A program made the translations under genes and the position numbers. Shown piece by piece: positions 33,013-46,400 of a stretch of 64,000 nt of DNA. The notes beneath the pieces were generated by a model. It did no database searches. It saw only the letters and a program-made list of their open reading frames with translations, and was not told the DNA's origin. The stretch's first letter is position 1; each line of letters begins with the position of its first letter. The DNA is from Misgurnus anguillicaudatus (taxonomy: Eukaryota; Chordata; Actinopteri; Cypriniformes; Cobitidae): contig NC_073357.2 of NCBI RefSeq assembly GCF_027580225.2, positions 43,796,001 to 43,860,000 on the forward strand, written 5' to 3'.

Positions 33013-35189
33013 GGTTATTTATTTGTAGCAATATTACTGCCTAACATGGCTATGAGCTGGGCCGTAAACACATTTCCTCTCTTTTTCTTAGTCTCTTTAA
33101 CTAATTTAAAAGTGACACTTGGGTGGACTTAGGTGGACATGGATTTGTGTGATGCTTTTTTAAATGCAGTAGCATGACAGCTTAGATTGTTTTCAAGCAA
33201 AATGCTAGAATTTCTTATGTAACAAAGTAGAAGAGCCATAAGCAAAATAACATACTATGTAAATAATTACTGAAACATCACGTTTTTGAGTCTTTAAATA
33301 CACGGCACACAAAAATACATTTCTGGGTGTGACTGAAACAAGCGTTGAGATGTATTGCTCTTTCACAGCACCTTCCAAGAGTGCTTGGCGTCAGCAGTTG
33401 AAACGAGATGTCTTTGTGATCAGCAGTAATTCTGATAGCGACAGAACCTTGCTGGCTGTATTTCAATATGCAAAGTCCATGTCAAACAAGCAAGGATTGA
33501 GAGGCTACCAATTACAGCGACAGCATGAGAGAGATGTTTATCAGCTCGCAGACTTAGTTCATCTCCATGGCCATGGAAGTGCTTTATTGATTGGCAATTG
33601 GCTAGCTAATAACATGGGTTATCTACATGCAGCAAGAGACAAGCGCTGCACTCTCTGAAGCAGCCGGATGAGTATTTGATATGGTCCTCAGTCCATCTTG
33701 GCAAAACAGGAAGGTTGCAGGACTCAGGGGGATGGGGAAGGTTTGGGTGTGTGCAACAAACAATCATTAAGGGCATCTGCCGCTGATTTATTTATTTATG
33801 CAAAAATTAGGTTTCAGTTGGTATTGCTTTCTCTAAGAAATGCAGGTGAAAAGGTCAGTAGGTGTTGGAATATGTGATATGTGAAGGCTTATTCTCCATT
33901 GATATGTTTCATTTATTATCTGTAAATCAAGCAATTGGGATGTAGGAACACATCTTAGCATCAGCTTTGGTGCACGTATGTTAGCATGTTTATATGGTAT
34001 GTCACTCACAGGTCATGCATGCTCGCTTGGGCTGAACATGGTCATGAACATGTCAAACCTATATGTGCCAGTTTGTGGGACTTGTCTGTAGACAAGTGTG
34101 AGTGTGTGTGTCCATGCATTAATCACAATGACAGTACAACCCACGTCCTCTACTGGGCTATGATCCCCCGAGAAATCTCTGTGACCTCTACAACACACAT
34201 ACACACACACACTTATACTATACTCATACTTGAACTCTTAGTACCCACAAACATGTCTCTATTATCAACCTCAATCTGTTTTACTGTGCTTTATGTATTT
34301 CTTAATGCACACAGGACCAAAAAAAGCTGATGAATGACGGGCCATCAGAATTAAGCAATACATCCATAGTCGGTCGCTGTTTTCAGGGAGAATGGGAGCG
34401 GGTTCAAAAAAAGGGGATTACTGAACCGAAGTCCAAGGTTTCTGCAATACTCTTGGGAAGAACCACGTCTCAGCACAAGATTACATTTCAGTCCAGGCTC
34501 ACGTCAAACCATGCCAGGCGGGACAGGAAATTGTGTCCCTGTCACTGGGACGCTGGAGAAAAATGTAAATACCCTTCCCCGGAAAGGACACCTCATATGC
34601 ACCCAGGGGTCCCATCTATAGCCCTCCACCTCAGGGTGTCCATCTTGTGTCAAAGCTGCCTTTTTAAAACCATACTTATATTGTCTTTTTTTCTTTCCTT
34701 CGCCAGCTGTCCTGCTCAGTTAGCTGAAGGAATCTACTCTTGCCCAATGCGGTTTGGAGAGGCATGGCGAAAGGGAAAAAAACGCGGAGAAACTGAGAAA
34801 AGATGGAGCAGTAACTGTAGGGCTGTGAGTATGAAGGCATGTGTTTAAATCCCCCGGAGAGTAAATACACAGAGCAATTACCATGTAAAAACAATGAAAA
34901 CGGGAGCTGCCTGTAAAAGCGAGCCTTGCGGAGGAAATGTCACTTTCTCAAAGCACACCTCTCTGTCAGTTGCATTTAAATGCGCAGGTGAAGCAAAAAT
35001 AAACAGCTGTCCTAAATACAGAAAACTACCCAGATTGTGGAATTTTCCCCCAAGTGCCCTGAAACTCCGGAAGCTTTAAATGTCTCCTTAGACCTCTGAT
35101 AGTGTGAACGAGAATTTAAACACCTGCGCAGAGTATCAGTCCGCAATATTAGTTTTACTCCCAATTTAGTCAATTTCAAGGATGCAAAC
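33013..35189. other. Noncoding DNA
   Basis: It contains the longest non-repetitive open frame (172 codons, plus, 34330-34848), which has no recognisable domain and an irregular composition. At this length about one such frame is expected by chance in a window of this size. A CA tract lies at 34193-34212. The portion 34470-34880 is single-copy and conserved-element-like. Confidence 0.4.
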
Positions 35190-35494
35190 TACCCACCTTT
35201 CAGATACATTTATTTATCTTATTATTTACCTCATTTTGTCATTACAATTATGTAAAGTACTTGTATAGTCTGTCTTATGTGTATGTACAGTCAATTATTT
35301 ATAGTATATGTGTAGTTAGATTACCGCTTTCAGCAAGTTATATAGGTTTAAAAATTGTTCGAACGTCCAGTGTTATATGTTTACATTTATGTTTATTTAT
35401 GTAGCACCGTGGTCCTGCAAGACACGACATTTCGTTCCACTGTATGTTCACACATGTAGCGGAATGACAATAAAGCTCTTGACTTGACTTGACA
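35190..35494 (+). mobile_element. LINE 3' end, 5'-truncated (L2/CR1-like)
   Basis: It ends ACATTTCGTTCCACTGTATG, GGAATGACAATAAAGCTC and a short tandem tail CTTGACTTGACTTGAC. This AATAAAG plus short tandem tail is typical of fish L2/CR1-clade LINE 3' ends. No reverse-transcriptase frame is present, as expected for a truncated copy. The left limit is approximate. Confidence 0.6.
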
Positions 35495-35700
35495 AGTCAT
35501 ATGAACTGAGTATTTGGTTAGAAGTGTGATATGATTTACATCTTAAGTGAACCATGTTCAAAACTTTTGTAAAATAACTTTAAATGCACTGGGATCCCAT
35601 GAATGCAAATTCTCACCAAGATATATCATTAAGTTTTAGTGATTTTACCATGGGTAGTAGCCCAGCAAGCAATAGGCATTATTTCAATGTCTAGGTTAAC

Positions 35701-36250
35701 TATAGCCCATAGACTGTAAAAAAAGATGGAAGTAGTGTTCATGACGTCACCCATTGGTTTCTGAAGATCGCTTTTGAGGCTTAAAGTAGGCGTTGCCTGT
35801 TGTCGCCATCTTGGCCGCGCGCCATCGCACATCACTTGGAAATATCCGAAAATGGGTAAAGAGCTTCGGTTGCTGAAACAACGCTCGCCTATCTCGATTC
35901 TCGTGACAGCAGTGGCAGTTCACCCCTCACTCAAGTGGCCACGCCCTTAATTATGCAGAACTTTAAAGCTTAATATAATTTAAACGGAGGAGTTACAAAA
36001 AAATTCACCCCGCTCACAGTTGTCATGAAGGGCAAGATTAGCTATATAGACCAAAAACTATTTTTGTACCAGGCTGTAAATATATTATTTTCGACTGTAA
36101 AGTTAGCCATTTTAACATGGGGGTCTATGGGAATTGACTCCCTTTTGGAGACAGCCTCAAGCGGCCAGTCGATGAATTGCAGTTTAAGTCACTTCCGTAT
36201 TGGCTTCATCTGAGAGATCAGAAGGTTGCCCCTCGCTTTAGCCTCGATAT
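35701..36250. mobile_element. CCATAGACTGTAAAAAAAGATGG-ended repeat, second copy
   Basis: The left end is the inverse of the right end at 18531-18553. The interior includes GACGTCACCCATTGGTTTCT and GCAGTTTAAGTCACTTCCGT and GGGAATTGACTCCCTTTTGG. It is non-coding. The right limit is approximate. Confidence 0.5.
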
Positions 36251-38128
36251 AGTCCAGCTATGACTAAGTAACTTCTAGCCAAACATAAACTTGAATTTGG
36301 TTACATGTTGTTTTTGTCAAAATAGCTTGTGAGATGAACTTGCAAAGTGAACAGTGATTACAAGGTGTTTGGTTTCATTTTTTTATGTCATACATTTTTG
36401 CCTATGGTTAGACGTCTATTAGACGTCTTTTAAAATTCTTTGCTAGAAGGAGAATTTTATGCATTGGCTTTATGTTGTTTTCACTGTTTCATTTCTTTTC
36501 TAAAGGCACACAAACATCAATTGTATGAGCTATATAAGTTTATCATGTATCTGTTAATGCTGTACAGTATGTGTTTAATGACCAGTAGCATATCAGGACT
36601 GGCAAACCATTATTTAGATCCTATTATTCAGCTCTCTTACAAATGGCTTATGTTTGGGACATTTTCGAGTGTAGAATATTTGAACAGGACATAGCTGCCC
36701 TGGTCAACATGCCCCCAGGTGTGTCTGGTCTCCTGGACTGCACTTTTGACTGAGGTCCTTCCAGTGCTGGACGAGGGGGCCATTTATCAATGCAAACGTA
36801 ATAACATCCATTTGAATCTAACTAAAAATCAATATTTCATTACCAAATTGTTAGTGGGAATGAAGAGGGATGGCGGAAGTCGGGGCAGGCTCATCGGGAG
36901 GGAGGCGTCAGAGGGTTCGATGGGAAGACGAGATGATTCATGGTACTATCAGAGGAGGGAGAGGCGAGAAAGGGGAGGGGTGATGGAGGACGAGCAGAGG
37001 GGGAAAACTTGGAGAGGCCCAACTCCCCTATGACCTTGGCGGAGAGGGAAAAATATATATAAGAAAATGAAAGCAACTGTCGACTCCCCACTGACCAGAA
37101 TCAGCCCATAAATCATAACCAGAAAGATGAGAAGGGGGTGGAGATGGGTGGGAGTGGGAGGGGTCGGGACACATCTCACACCTACAGTACACAGTTCTCC
37201 TTGCACACACTGCCGGAAGAGCTTCTGAGGAATTCTTAGACTACTCCTTAGACATTCATGAGCTATGATTACGGTAAAAAAGACTGTTTGTGTGTTTGTT
37301 TTGGCAGCCAAAGTAAGCTCAGAAGGTTCTGTGTGTGTGCATGAGGGATCATTAACCTATTGCCCTGATGATTAAGAGAGGCAGGATTGAGGGCCGAGCA
37401 GTACAAGCGTGGTAAGATCTGATGCAACCACATACTGCTTAATCAATGGATCATTGAAGGGATTGATTCAAGCCAACAGATGTACTCAAAGTTGTATATG
37501 GACTGTGTTGCGATATCTTGCATCACATTCCTGTTCAATCCCCTGAGAGTTGGAGATTTATTATTGGAATACTTAAGTTGTTGTGTCCAGTCTGTTTGCG
37601 TAGTAAAGTGCTGCATTAAAGTTTTAGATGAGGTTAAGGGTCAGTTGATGTATGTTTAATATGTATAGTACAGTAGATTGTGAGAAATTATATTTATTTT
37701 TTTGTTTTAGTTGAAAGATTTTTTTCTGTATTTATGGCATGATGTTTAACATCTCCGCCCCGCAATCTTGATAGCTTATTATCAATTTATATTTAATTGC
37801 TGCACAGATTTCCTAAATCCAAAAAGCTATAGTGTGTGATTCTGTACCTCTTTCAGGATATTTTTCTCATAAAATATGCCATTATGATCTGAGACTATTA
37901 TTTGCAAAGAAAAATTAGGACTGACAGTGATAAATGAATTGTGTATGCCTCTCAAAATGAAGCATAATTGTCAATTTTACCATAATAGTCATGTTTATTT
38001 GTTACACAGGACAGCAGTTTTTATTAAGCGTTCCACAATAAAGTATATTGGCATAGTTAATATTTTTGGTATATGATATGCAAAGAAAAGAACAGTGAAT
38101 GGTATCTTTACTTTTCCCTTATGATGCC
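36251..38128. other. Noncoding DNA, purine-rich in the middle
   Basis: A short doublet TAGACGTCTATTAGACGTCT lies near 36410. A G/A-rich stretch (36860-37175) has a quadruplex motif at its right. No gene; overlapping open frames there reflect the biased composition. Confidence 0.4.
37146..37168 (+). other. G-quadruplex motif
   Basis: G runs of 3, 3, 3, 4 and 3 with loops T, AGT, A and TC, plus an additional G5 run at 37134-37138: a strong quadruplex candidate. Confidence 0.75.
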
Positions 38129-39432
38129 TTAAAGAATTAGTCAATTTTCTGAAAAAAATCCTGATAATTTACTCACCACTATATCATCCAAAATGTTGAT
38201 GTTTTTCTTTGTTCAGTCGAGAAGAAATTATGTTTTTTTGGGGAAAGCATTTCGGGGTTTTTCTCATTTTGGTGGACTTTGGTGGACCCCAACACGTGGC
38301 AGATTTGGTGCAGTTTAAACTTCCAGTTTCAACGTAGTTTCAAAGGACTCTAAACAATCCCAAACGAGGCATAAGTGTCTTATCTATTTTTGACAAGAAA
38401 AATATGCACTTTTAAACCACAACTTCTCATCTATCTCCGGTCATGTGACGCGGCAGCACAACCTAACGCAATACGTCATCATGTCAAGAGGTCACGGATG
38501 CCGTAAGCGAAACTACGCCCCAATGTTTACAAGTGTGAAGAAAGAGGACCGTTTTTGTATGTCGAATGATACTAATTAACTCTTTCACCGCCAGCATTTT
38601 TTTAAAAAGTTGCCAGCCAGCGCCAGCGTTTTTCATGATTTTCACCAAAGTTTAATGCCTTCCAGAAAATGTTCTTCTTTAAATATATAAACATACAATA
38701 TACCAAATGAAAGAACAGACCCTCTGCTTTCAAAAAAAAAAAAAAAAAAAAAATGTTTCATCCTACCTTCAGTTGAGCAAAAAGCAGAGATAATTCCATT
38801 TTTGTGACGGACTTTTCATAGAGATCCCATTCAGAGCGATCTTTAAAACAAACACGAACATGCAGCCGCTTGCCATAGGGCAATACTTCTGGGTTTAAAA
38901 AGTTGCGGAAGGGCGCCACCTGGTGGATAATAGCGGTATTGCGGAAAGACGGAAAATCTCGTCATTGGCGGGGAAGCGTTTTCTCTTAATTGACGAGATA
39001 TCTCGTCAATGGCGGGGAAAGAGTTAATGTCTTTGTGTCAGTTTATTGTTTAAAATGGTCAGCAAATGTGCGTTTCACATATGTAACACGTGACCTTTCC
39101 ACGGCTTTACACAATTACGTGACGTCGCGCTGGTGCGTCACAGGACCAGAGATAGGCGAGAAGTTGTGGTTTAAAAGTGCATATCTTTTATTTTTCTTGT
39201 TAAAAATGACAATCTTTCGCTAGATAAGACCTTTATGTCTAATTTGAGATCATTTAGAGTCCTTTGAAACTGCGTTGAAACTGCAATTTTAAACTGCATT
39301 AAATCTGTTACATGTTGGGGTCCATTAAAGTCTATTAAAATGGGGAAAATCCTGGAATGTTTTTCTAAAAAAATATAATTTCTTCTCGACTTAACAAAGA
39401 AAGACATCAACATTTTGGATGACATGGTGGAC
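38129..39432. mobile_element. Large inverted-repeat element, host of a nested TTAA element
   Basis: The left arm starts TTAAAGAATTAGTCAATTTT. Words ATCCAAAATGTTGATGTTTT and TCGAGAAGAAATTATG (about 38187-38232), and TGCACTTTTAAACCACAACT (38405), return inverted at 39372-39430 and 39166-39180. The right terminus is incomplete. The insertion at 38576-39027 lies near its centre and is thus younger. No transposase. Confidence 0.75.
38576..39027. mobile_element. TTAACTCTTTCGCCGCC element, copy B
   Basis: The same ends and TTAA limits as 32179-32662, with the identical 20-bp palindrome at 38990-39009. It differs by a longer A run (38731-38752) and by an extra AGGGCGCCACCTGGTGG stretch (about 38909-38925) missing from copy A. 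Copy A instead carries about 25 bp (TTTGAATATGGGTAGG region) absent here. Confidence 0.85.
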
Positions 39433-42400
39433 TAAAGTCTTTTAATATTTGTTATAAAAAACATATGTTTTTAAATACATTATATATTGTAATAGTGTTA
39501 ATAGTGTGTTACTTTATAAGATGCAGTTTTTTTTTCAAGATAAATATTTTACATAAAGATATTTAAACACGTTATATATTTCAGATTTTGATTTTTTATT
39601 GTAAATCTGTACTGCATACCAGTAAGAGTTTTATATTTATCTAAAGCATTCCGACACCCCCTCCCTCGCACAAATGAGTGGGATATGAGATGCTTTTTTG
39701 ACAGGGCTCCAGATTGTAAGCGCATCAGGTGACAATTAAGATGTAACAAAATAAATTGTTTGCTGTCACTTTCACTTACCCCTGCCGTCTCGCCATCCTC
39801 CCAATGCCCCACAACAAAGCAGTGGTGTCAAATCTGCCTCCCTGATGTACCCCCAAGGTACCGGAAATGCTTTGTACACACATGCAAACACATGCGCAAA
39901 CATGCACACATAGACGCACACGCAAACGCTTACCGTGAAACCCCTGGAAACCTGAGATACACTATGTATTTATAGGTGGGAGCCATCTGCAAAACTTGGC
40001 TGACTTGTTTTCCTTCTTCTCAGAAGAGACAGTGACTTTCTTCACCCTACTTATCATTCCCAATTTCAAACAATCCAAAAATGGCATGCGCGTGCTAAAT
40101 AATTCATCAGTCGCTAACATTAAACAACTGTTAACACGCTCAAATAATTAGTTATGCTTGCTTGACATGTTTGCATCTTTAATAATTGATGCATTTGTCT
40201 TAATTACCAACAACAGTATTTTGGCCTTGTTATTCCTTTTCTGCAGAAAAAGGAAAGAGGCAATTATTCCATAAATATTAATTAGATACCCTTATTAAAA
40301 TCGAGACAAAGGGGCAGGGAGAGTTAAAACTCTCAGAGTATTATCTTTTAGTTTAAACTGAGTTATAAATCTTCTTTCTTACTCCCTGGACAGGTATCTT
40401 CACGGAGAGACATTTATATTGGTGGCTTTGAATAAAATATCGTCACCTTTTAATACGGGCTTGGGTGTGATCGCAATTGGGGAAACATTAATGCTGTCAA
40501 TGGGCTGTGATGATTAATGCAATTATTATGATAATGATATTAAGCAGAATTATAAATGCATTCGCATTAATCAAAGATCTTCTTCTTTCTGCCACTGTCT
40601 GTGAATTCCTTCTCAACTGCTAAAATGTGCAAAGACAAAGAATACAGAAAGAAACAAAGTAGTAGTTGCAGACTTTGTAATTATATGCATTAATGATTGC
40701 AAAACAATTGCTCATATTTGACAGTTGTGTGGCCACATAAAAACTTTCCAGCAGCTCGGCAGCCATTTTGTTCGGCCCACACCATGAACAGGCCTCTATA
40801 TAGGCTACTGTATATGCTGAAATATTTAGAATGTGTCACAAAGAGTTTTCTCCTCAACAACAGCTTTTGGAGGGGTGCCAGTGATGTCACGTTTAAACTT
40901 TCATGTGTGCCACTTCTATGTAGTGAAGAAAGGAAGCACACAAGCACTAACTGACAATCAAATACATCTGTCAGTGTGGAAGTGGCTGACTTTGGGAGGA
41001 CTTTGATGCTTTGGAGGTGCAGAAGGCAAGTCATTTTCCTTTTTTTTTTTTGCTGGTAAATGAATGACACCGCTCAACACCCAAATCAGCCTCCGCTATT
41101 AATATTTCACACTGATGGCAGCTGTTTATCACAACACAGAAGCATTAAGGAGGTGAAGAGGCATGGCAGAGCGAGAGGAAGAAAGGGGGAGGGGAAGAAA
41201 GAGATGCCAGGATGTGGCGTGGCCTCAAGTCTTCATTTAATATGCCCACGTTCAAAGTGCGTAGCAAACAACAACATTTACTGCGACTGAATCCCTCCTT
41301 AAAGTTTTGGATTTCATTGGAGACTACCTATTATATTCCGAGTCCTGCACCTGTTTGTTCTGTTATTTAAAAAGCCGTAGTCATTACATCAAACATTTAT
41401 CCGAACGCACCTACCTCCGCTCGAATCCAATGAATGCGATTTTCATTAGGCTGTAAATTATGCATGTACGCGAGCGCCAACAAGAATATCGGTATCATAA
41501 TACTGATCAAAGCCAAATGAAAAACGATTTAGAGATGAAACGGGTGAATCTTAAGGTCAGGAATTAACCTCATCCTTCTTATCAGTGTATTGTGCTGGAT
41601 AATAGCCGTGAAACACGCAGGCTATCAGTGACACTCTCAATTGGAAATGTCCATATTAGGCAATATGCAAATGCAGTTGATGGGGTATAAATTCCAGGAC
41701 GAGACAGTAAGCCCGCATGGGGCAATGATTAAAACGGGGTTGTTAAAGATGGAGGGGGGCTGAAAAGGAAAAGGACTGAAGGCGGTTAAACAGATATTAT
41801 AATGAGTGACTTTAGAAAGCGATGACCATCGACTGAACCAAACCCAGTCAATGGGGTAACAAGTGCATCTTTCCTTTGAACACACTTACAGCCGGCGCAG
41901 TAACCCAAATGAGCCAGCCGTATCGATAGCTGTCAGTCTAAAATGACTCTCGCTGTTGGTTTGTGCCTACGACAGCACATTGGACTAGAGTGCATTGACT
42001 TTTACATTTCTGAATCTTCCTTATCACCTACAGTTATTATAATAAGGCCTAAGCTTAGATTTTTAGTCTCTACCACTAAGAGGACATTCACATTCTTCTG
42101 AATGGCCTTAAGATAGGGCAAACCGGATGAACAAACAGTAATAAATAAACAGATAAATAAAACATGTGAAACATTTGAGGCTGGTGAACTGCTGGCAGCA
42201 TGTCAGGTTTGGAAATGTCACAAAAGCAGATTTATGGCCTGCTTTCGAAGGACATTATTTGATCTTGACAGTCTTAATCATTCACGCTTTCCTCTCCATC
42301 TCCCTTCTCTTTTCCCGCTGCCCGTCATGGATTATTGAAATAGAAAAATAACAAGTGAGAAAAGGGCCCAGGAGCTGAATCAAAATGTCAGGTTTGTACT

Positions 42401-43051
42401 TACAGCCGTATGCGGTGAGACAGGGTCAAGGGTTTCAATTATTTGTATACGGCACGGCCGGGCTCTACACGAAAGGTTATGTCACCCCTTAGCTGTTTAC
42501 CCCCGGATTTGAATGGGGTTGATATTCAACCGCAGGCCCGGTGCCACTGATATGGAACAGATCTAGCATTTGAGTGGAATGGAGATTGTGGTAGGGAACG
42601 CAGAGATTGACAGGAAGGCTTGGGGGAAAGGGGGAAGTATTGCCAGACTCCGTGTCATTGTACTCATATGTGAACAAGATGATTGCCTGGTAATGTGTGG
42701 CTGATCCGTGCAAGATTGCTCCATGTTTCAGATCCTCAGGGATAGTGGCGTGACAGTGTAGCCTGAGAGGACCTGTCATTTAAAGAACAATGAAATAATG
42801 TGGCGTTAGATCTTATGATGGAGCTCGCTGATTGCTTTCGGAGTTCAACATATTGTTCACTTAACTTTGCAAACAAATGTGCAGTCCAGGCCGGAAAGGC
42901 AGAAAAAATGTATGCCAGTTATATGTGGATTGTAGGCTTTAAACCGAGCCATTTGGGATTTTGTCTGACATGGTTTACAGGTGTGGGGTGGCCCATGAGA
43001 AATTACAATCACAAACTAAATCGTATTAATATAGTCAGATGTTTGTCAGAG
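39433..43051. other. Repeat-poor single-copy DNA, strong candidate for regulatory elements
   Basis: No gene and few transposon hallmarks across 3.6 kb, unlike the flanks. Sub-blocks 40040-40620, 41330-41900 and 42160-42780 have balanced composition and dense homeodomain, POU and SOX-like words (TTAATTACC, TATGCAAATG, CATTAATGCTGTCAATGGGC). This texture is that of teleost conserved noncoding element clusters around developmental genes. The gene they serve is not in view. Confidence 0.45.
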
Positions 43052-43429
43052 TTTAAAGGAAAACACCACGCATGGGTGCACTTTTAATCTTTGTACAGCG
43101 CTTCGTGACTGTGTTAGCATTTAGCCAAGCCCCATTCATTCCTATGGCTCCAAGCAAAAGTTTTATTTTGTGCCACCATACTTACTCGTGTAACTACTCA
43201 TGTAACAGTCTTTAAATAGGGAAAATATGGAAGTGTTTGGTGGCTTCTAAATTCATCCCTGTTTGGAGCCATAGGAATGAATGGGGCTAGGCTAAATGCT
43301 AAAACATTCACGAAGCGCTGTACAAAGATTAAAAGTGCACGCATTGAAAAAAGAAAGGTAAGTATTAATTTGTCTAAGTTGAGGTAAGGACATAGTAAAA
43401 TATTGAAAAACGATGGTGTTTTCCTTTAA
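43052..43429. mobile_element. TTTAAAGGAAAACACCA foldback element
   Basis: TTAA-bounded ends TTAAAGGAAAACACCA (left) and the same inverted at the right. Long arms include AATCTTTGTACAGCGCTTCG and CATTCATTCCTATGGCTCCA with their inverse at 43261-43345. Non-coding. Confidence 0.85.
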
Positions 43430-46400
43430 GAAGAAATTTCCACATTGTCACAAACTGTGCTCAGATTGCAATTAGAAGAATTTAATATGACCTCAAACAT
43501 TCAATATCTAAAGCACATTTTGTGAACTATCTAAGCCATATTACTTTAACAGCTGTTTATTTGCACTGTATGCCAGCAGTTTTCTCATTTGAGTCTATTT
43601 TTTATTTCTCATAAGTTATCTTTGGAGAAACATCAGCAAAGTTCATACCCAAAGTGAAACAAATGAGAACTAAATTTCTTGAGCTATTTGATTAAAATTA
43701 AATTCAAATTTATTTATATTAAGTTTTTTTACAGTGTTGCAACTTTTCCTTGCATCATCATATGCACCAATTCATCCTAATATTTTTCATTAGTGAGTTA
43801 GGACCTAATAAAAAGCATAACTATGAAGCCATTTTGCGAGACGATACCGATAAAACCAGACCTTTTTATACAGATTTGATCAAACTTTATCACCTTTGGA
43901 CGACATTTTTCTTGCCTACAGCACTTTGAACAGAAGGGGCTGGCAATTGATGTGATGAGGGCTATATCCCAAAAGACAATCATGGTGATCAATTAGATTT
44001 AATGCTGACCCAGGTTGGAAATGATTGCAGGTGGAGCGAGTGACATTAATGGCTAGCCATGGATCCTATCTTACCTCATGAAAGTTGCTCCGTGTAAGTG
44101 CCCAGTCCTTCTCCGGCCCCACACCCACTGGTCCCTGTAAAAATCTCAGGGTTATTGAGAGTGATATGAAATTTCTAAATGTCGTTAATTGACACCTTTT
44201 CCCCCCTGCGCTGTCAGCGGGGAGACAGAAAGGTCACGGCTCACGGGTGAAATATTTATTTATATATTTATATATTTCCAGTCATGTGAATTATGTCTGT
44301 CATTAACGAGAGGGAATGGATGGCGGGTCCCACTGAAAGCCTCTATCGATCGAAACTACGAACAAGGACAGCAGTCGCCCAAAATGGGACGGGGTCACCA
44401 AAATACCCAGACTAATGTGAAGGGTCTTGTGAAAGGAGAAGAGGGTTAGACTTTCGCTGAGGTAATCTTCGATTTAGCAAAGCACGATTTTGCAAAAGAA
44501 TTATGTTAATAACCATCGTTATTCAGCCTCGGTGCAACATAATGTAAAGTATGTGTCGGAACATTTATATCAAAACATATTTTACAAGGTCTGCTACTCA
44601 TAAATACTATGCCTACGTGTCAGCCAAAGAATAATAAATTAGCCATGGAACCAGGGGAACATGGTGATCCTGCAGTGATCATAATGCCACAGGCATTACG
44701 CACCCGGCTAAACAATGTGCGGTACGCAATGAAAGTTATAAAAACGCCCACTGTCTGATCGCCGTTGTGGCCATGCTGGGTGAACCCCAGCCTCTTATGG
44801 TCTCTTTGTTGTGTGACAGCTTTCAGGGCGAGAGGCGTTTAATTTTGGAGTGAATACCACACTACATAACCACATGGCATTTAACTTGAGAAATGGCTTT
44901 CTGCTTCAGCTCCCTGTGTTTTCATCATCGGGGCGGGCTGGTGGGTAGCGGACGGGAGGGAGAGGAAATGGCTTTTTTTCAGCTTCCTGATGCCATTAGA
45001 CATAAGCACGCAGCGGGCGCATGCGTCTTCTTGGTATGCGTGTAGTGTGGAGTGTTGCAGAGCATGTTACAACTGCCGAAACACGCCGGGGAGGGGGAGG
45101 TGGTAGTTTAGATGGCTGAGATCTTTATCTGTGGGGAAGAATAATGTATAAATAGGCAGCGGGGAGATGGGGGGGGGGGTATTAAAGGTCTGCCTTAAGA
45201 CAAACCCAGCCCTGATTCAAATTCAGTTCAAATCGAGCCCGAGAGAGGACGGTCCCGCTGAGAATCCACTCCATTATCAGCCCGAGCCACGATCTAAGAG
45301 GCCATGTTATACATCAATGCTGAACCACAAACACATGAGTCTGCTATAATTTATCTGTCATAAACTGTTTATAAACAGTGTTTGACAACTAACTCCGTGT
45401 TCCCAGGCAGTAATGCGAGTTCACATGATGGAAAACATATTTCAGAAATTCCTCTCGAGTAATGATGTGAAAGCTGAGTTTTGTTACATCAGTAATATGT
45501 GTTGCTTTGTGTAAAAAAGCTAGAGTTTTGATTTAAAGGCATATATGGTTGTTTCGTGGTCTAAAACAACTGTGAAGTAAAGCAGCGACGCAGAGCACTG
45601 TTGATGTCCCGTAGGCAGATATCTAATGAGTTCATGATGTGGAGCAATAACTAATTACAGGCTTAGATTAGACATACAGATGGGAGGTTGCCGACAGAGT
45701 CAGTCATCGTTTTTTTTCCTTTTAAAGGCCTTGCCAAATGGAGAGAAACCAATCTAAACAACGTTTTATGTAAAACCCTAAATCTCATTAGAGACATGCA
45801 GAAGGAGGAGAAAAATGTTTGACAAGGGAAAATGTTGAATCACTTCCTGTACAGTAACGCAGTAACTTTCATGTGGTGCGGAGCCTAATTAAGGGGAACG
45901 TTTTGTAGGAGCTCAAACTGGCATTACAGTACCGAGAAAAATCGTAAGTCACAAGTCGGAGACTGGATCTGAAGCATTAGCCTGTGCCGCGGTCCCAACG
46001 GTCCAGCTAACGCTGGGTCACAGGCAGAACGCAGCCAACATCATTCTACATTCTACATGACAGAAATATGGGCAAAGAATATGTACCCTATCAAGGAGAT
46101 TTAGGACACTTGTTCGGCGGTGGCAGCCTTTGAGCCGCTTCCAATCAAGCTCATGTCGAGTGAGTTTTCAAATATCTGTTCTGTCACAGTCAAACAACTC
46201 ACTCTGTCGCTCGGTGTTAAATAAAAACACGTATAAGGACATACTAATAAAGTCATAGATATACGGTTGCGTCGTCACCAGTTCACATTGCTTATTTGCT
46301 TAGATAAAAGAGGCATTCAAATTGCACAATATCTTGTCAGAAATTGGAAAGGTATGATCTCATCAGAGGAAATCAAAGACAGACTGAAAGCAAATCCTCT

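Noticed and set aside
34330..34848. 172-codon open frame
   Set aside because: Longest non-repetitive frame, but no recognisable domain, and about one frame of this length is expected by chance in a window of this size.
45169..45179. Poly-G run as a quadruplex
   Set aside because: A single run without the spaced G tracts needed; could also be a sequencing artefact.
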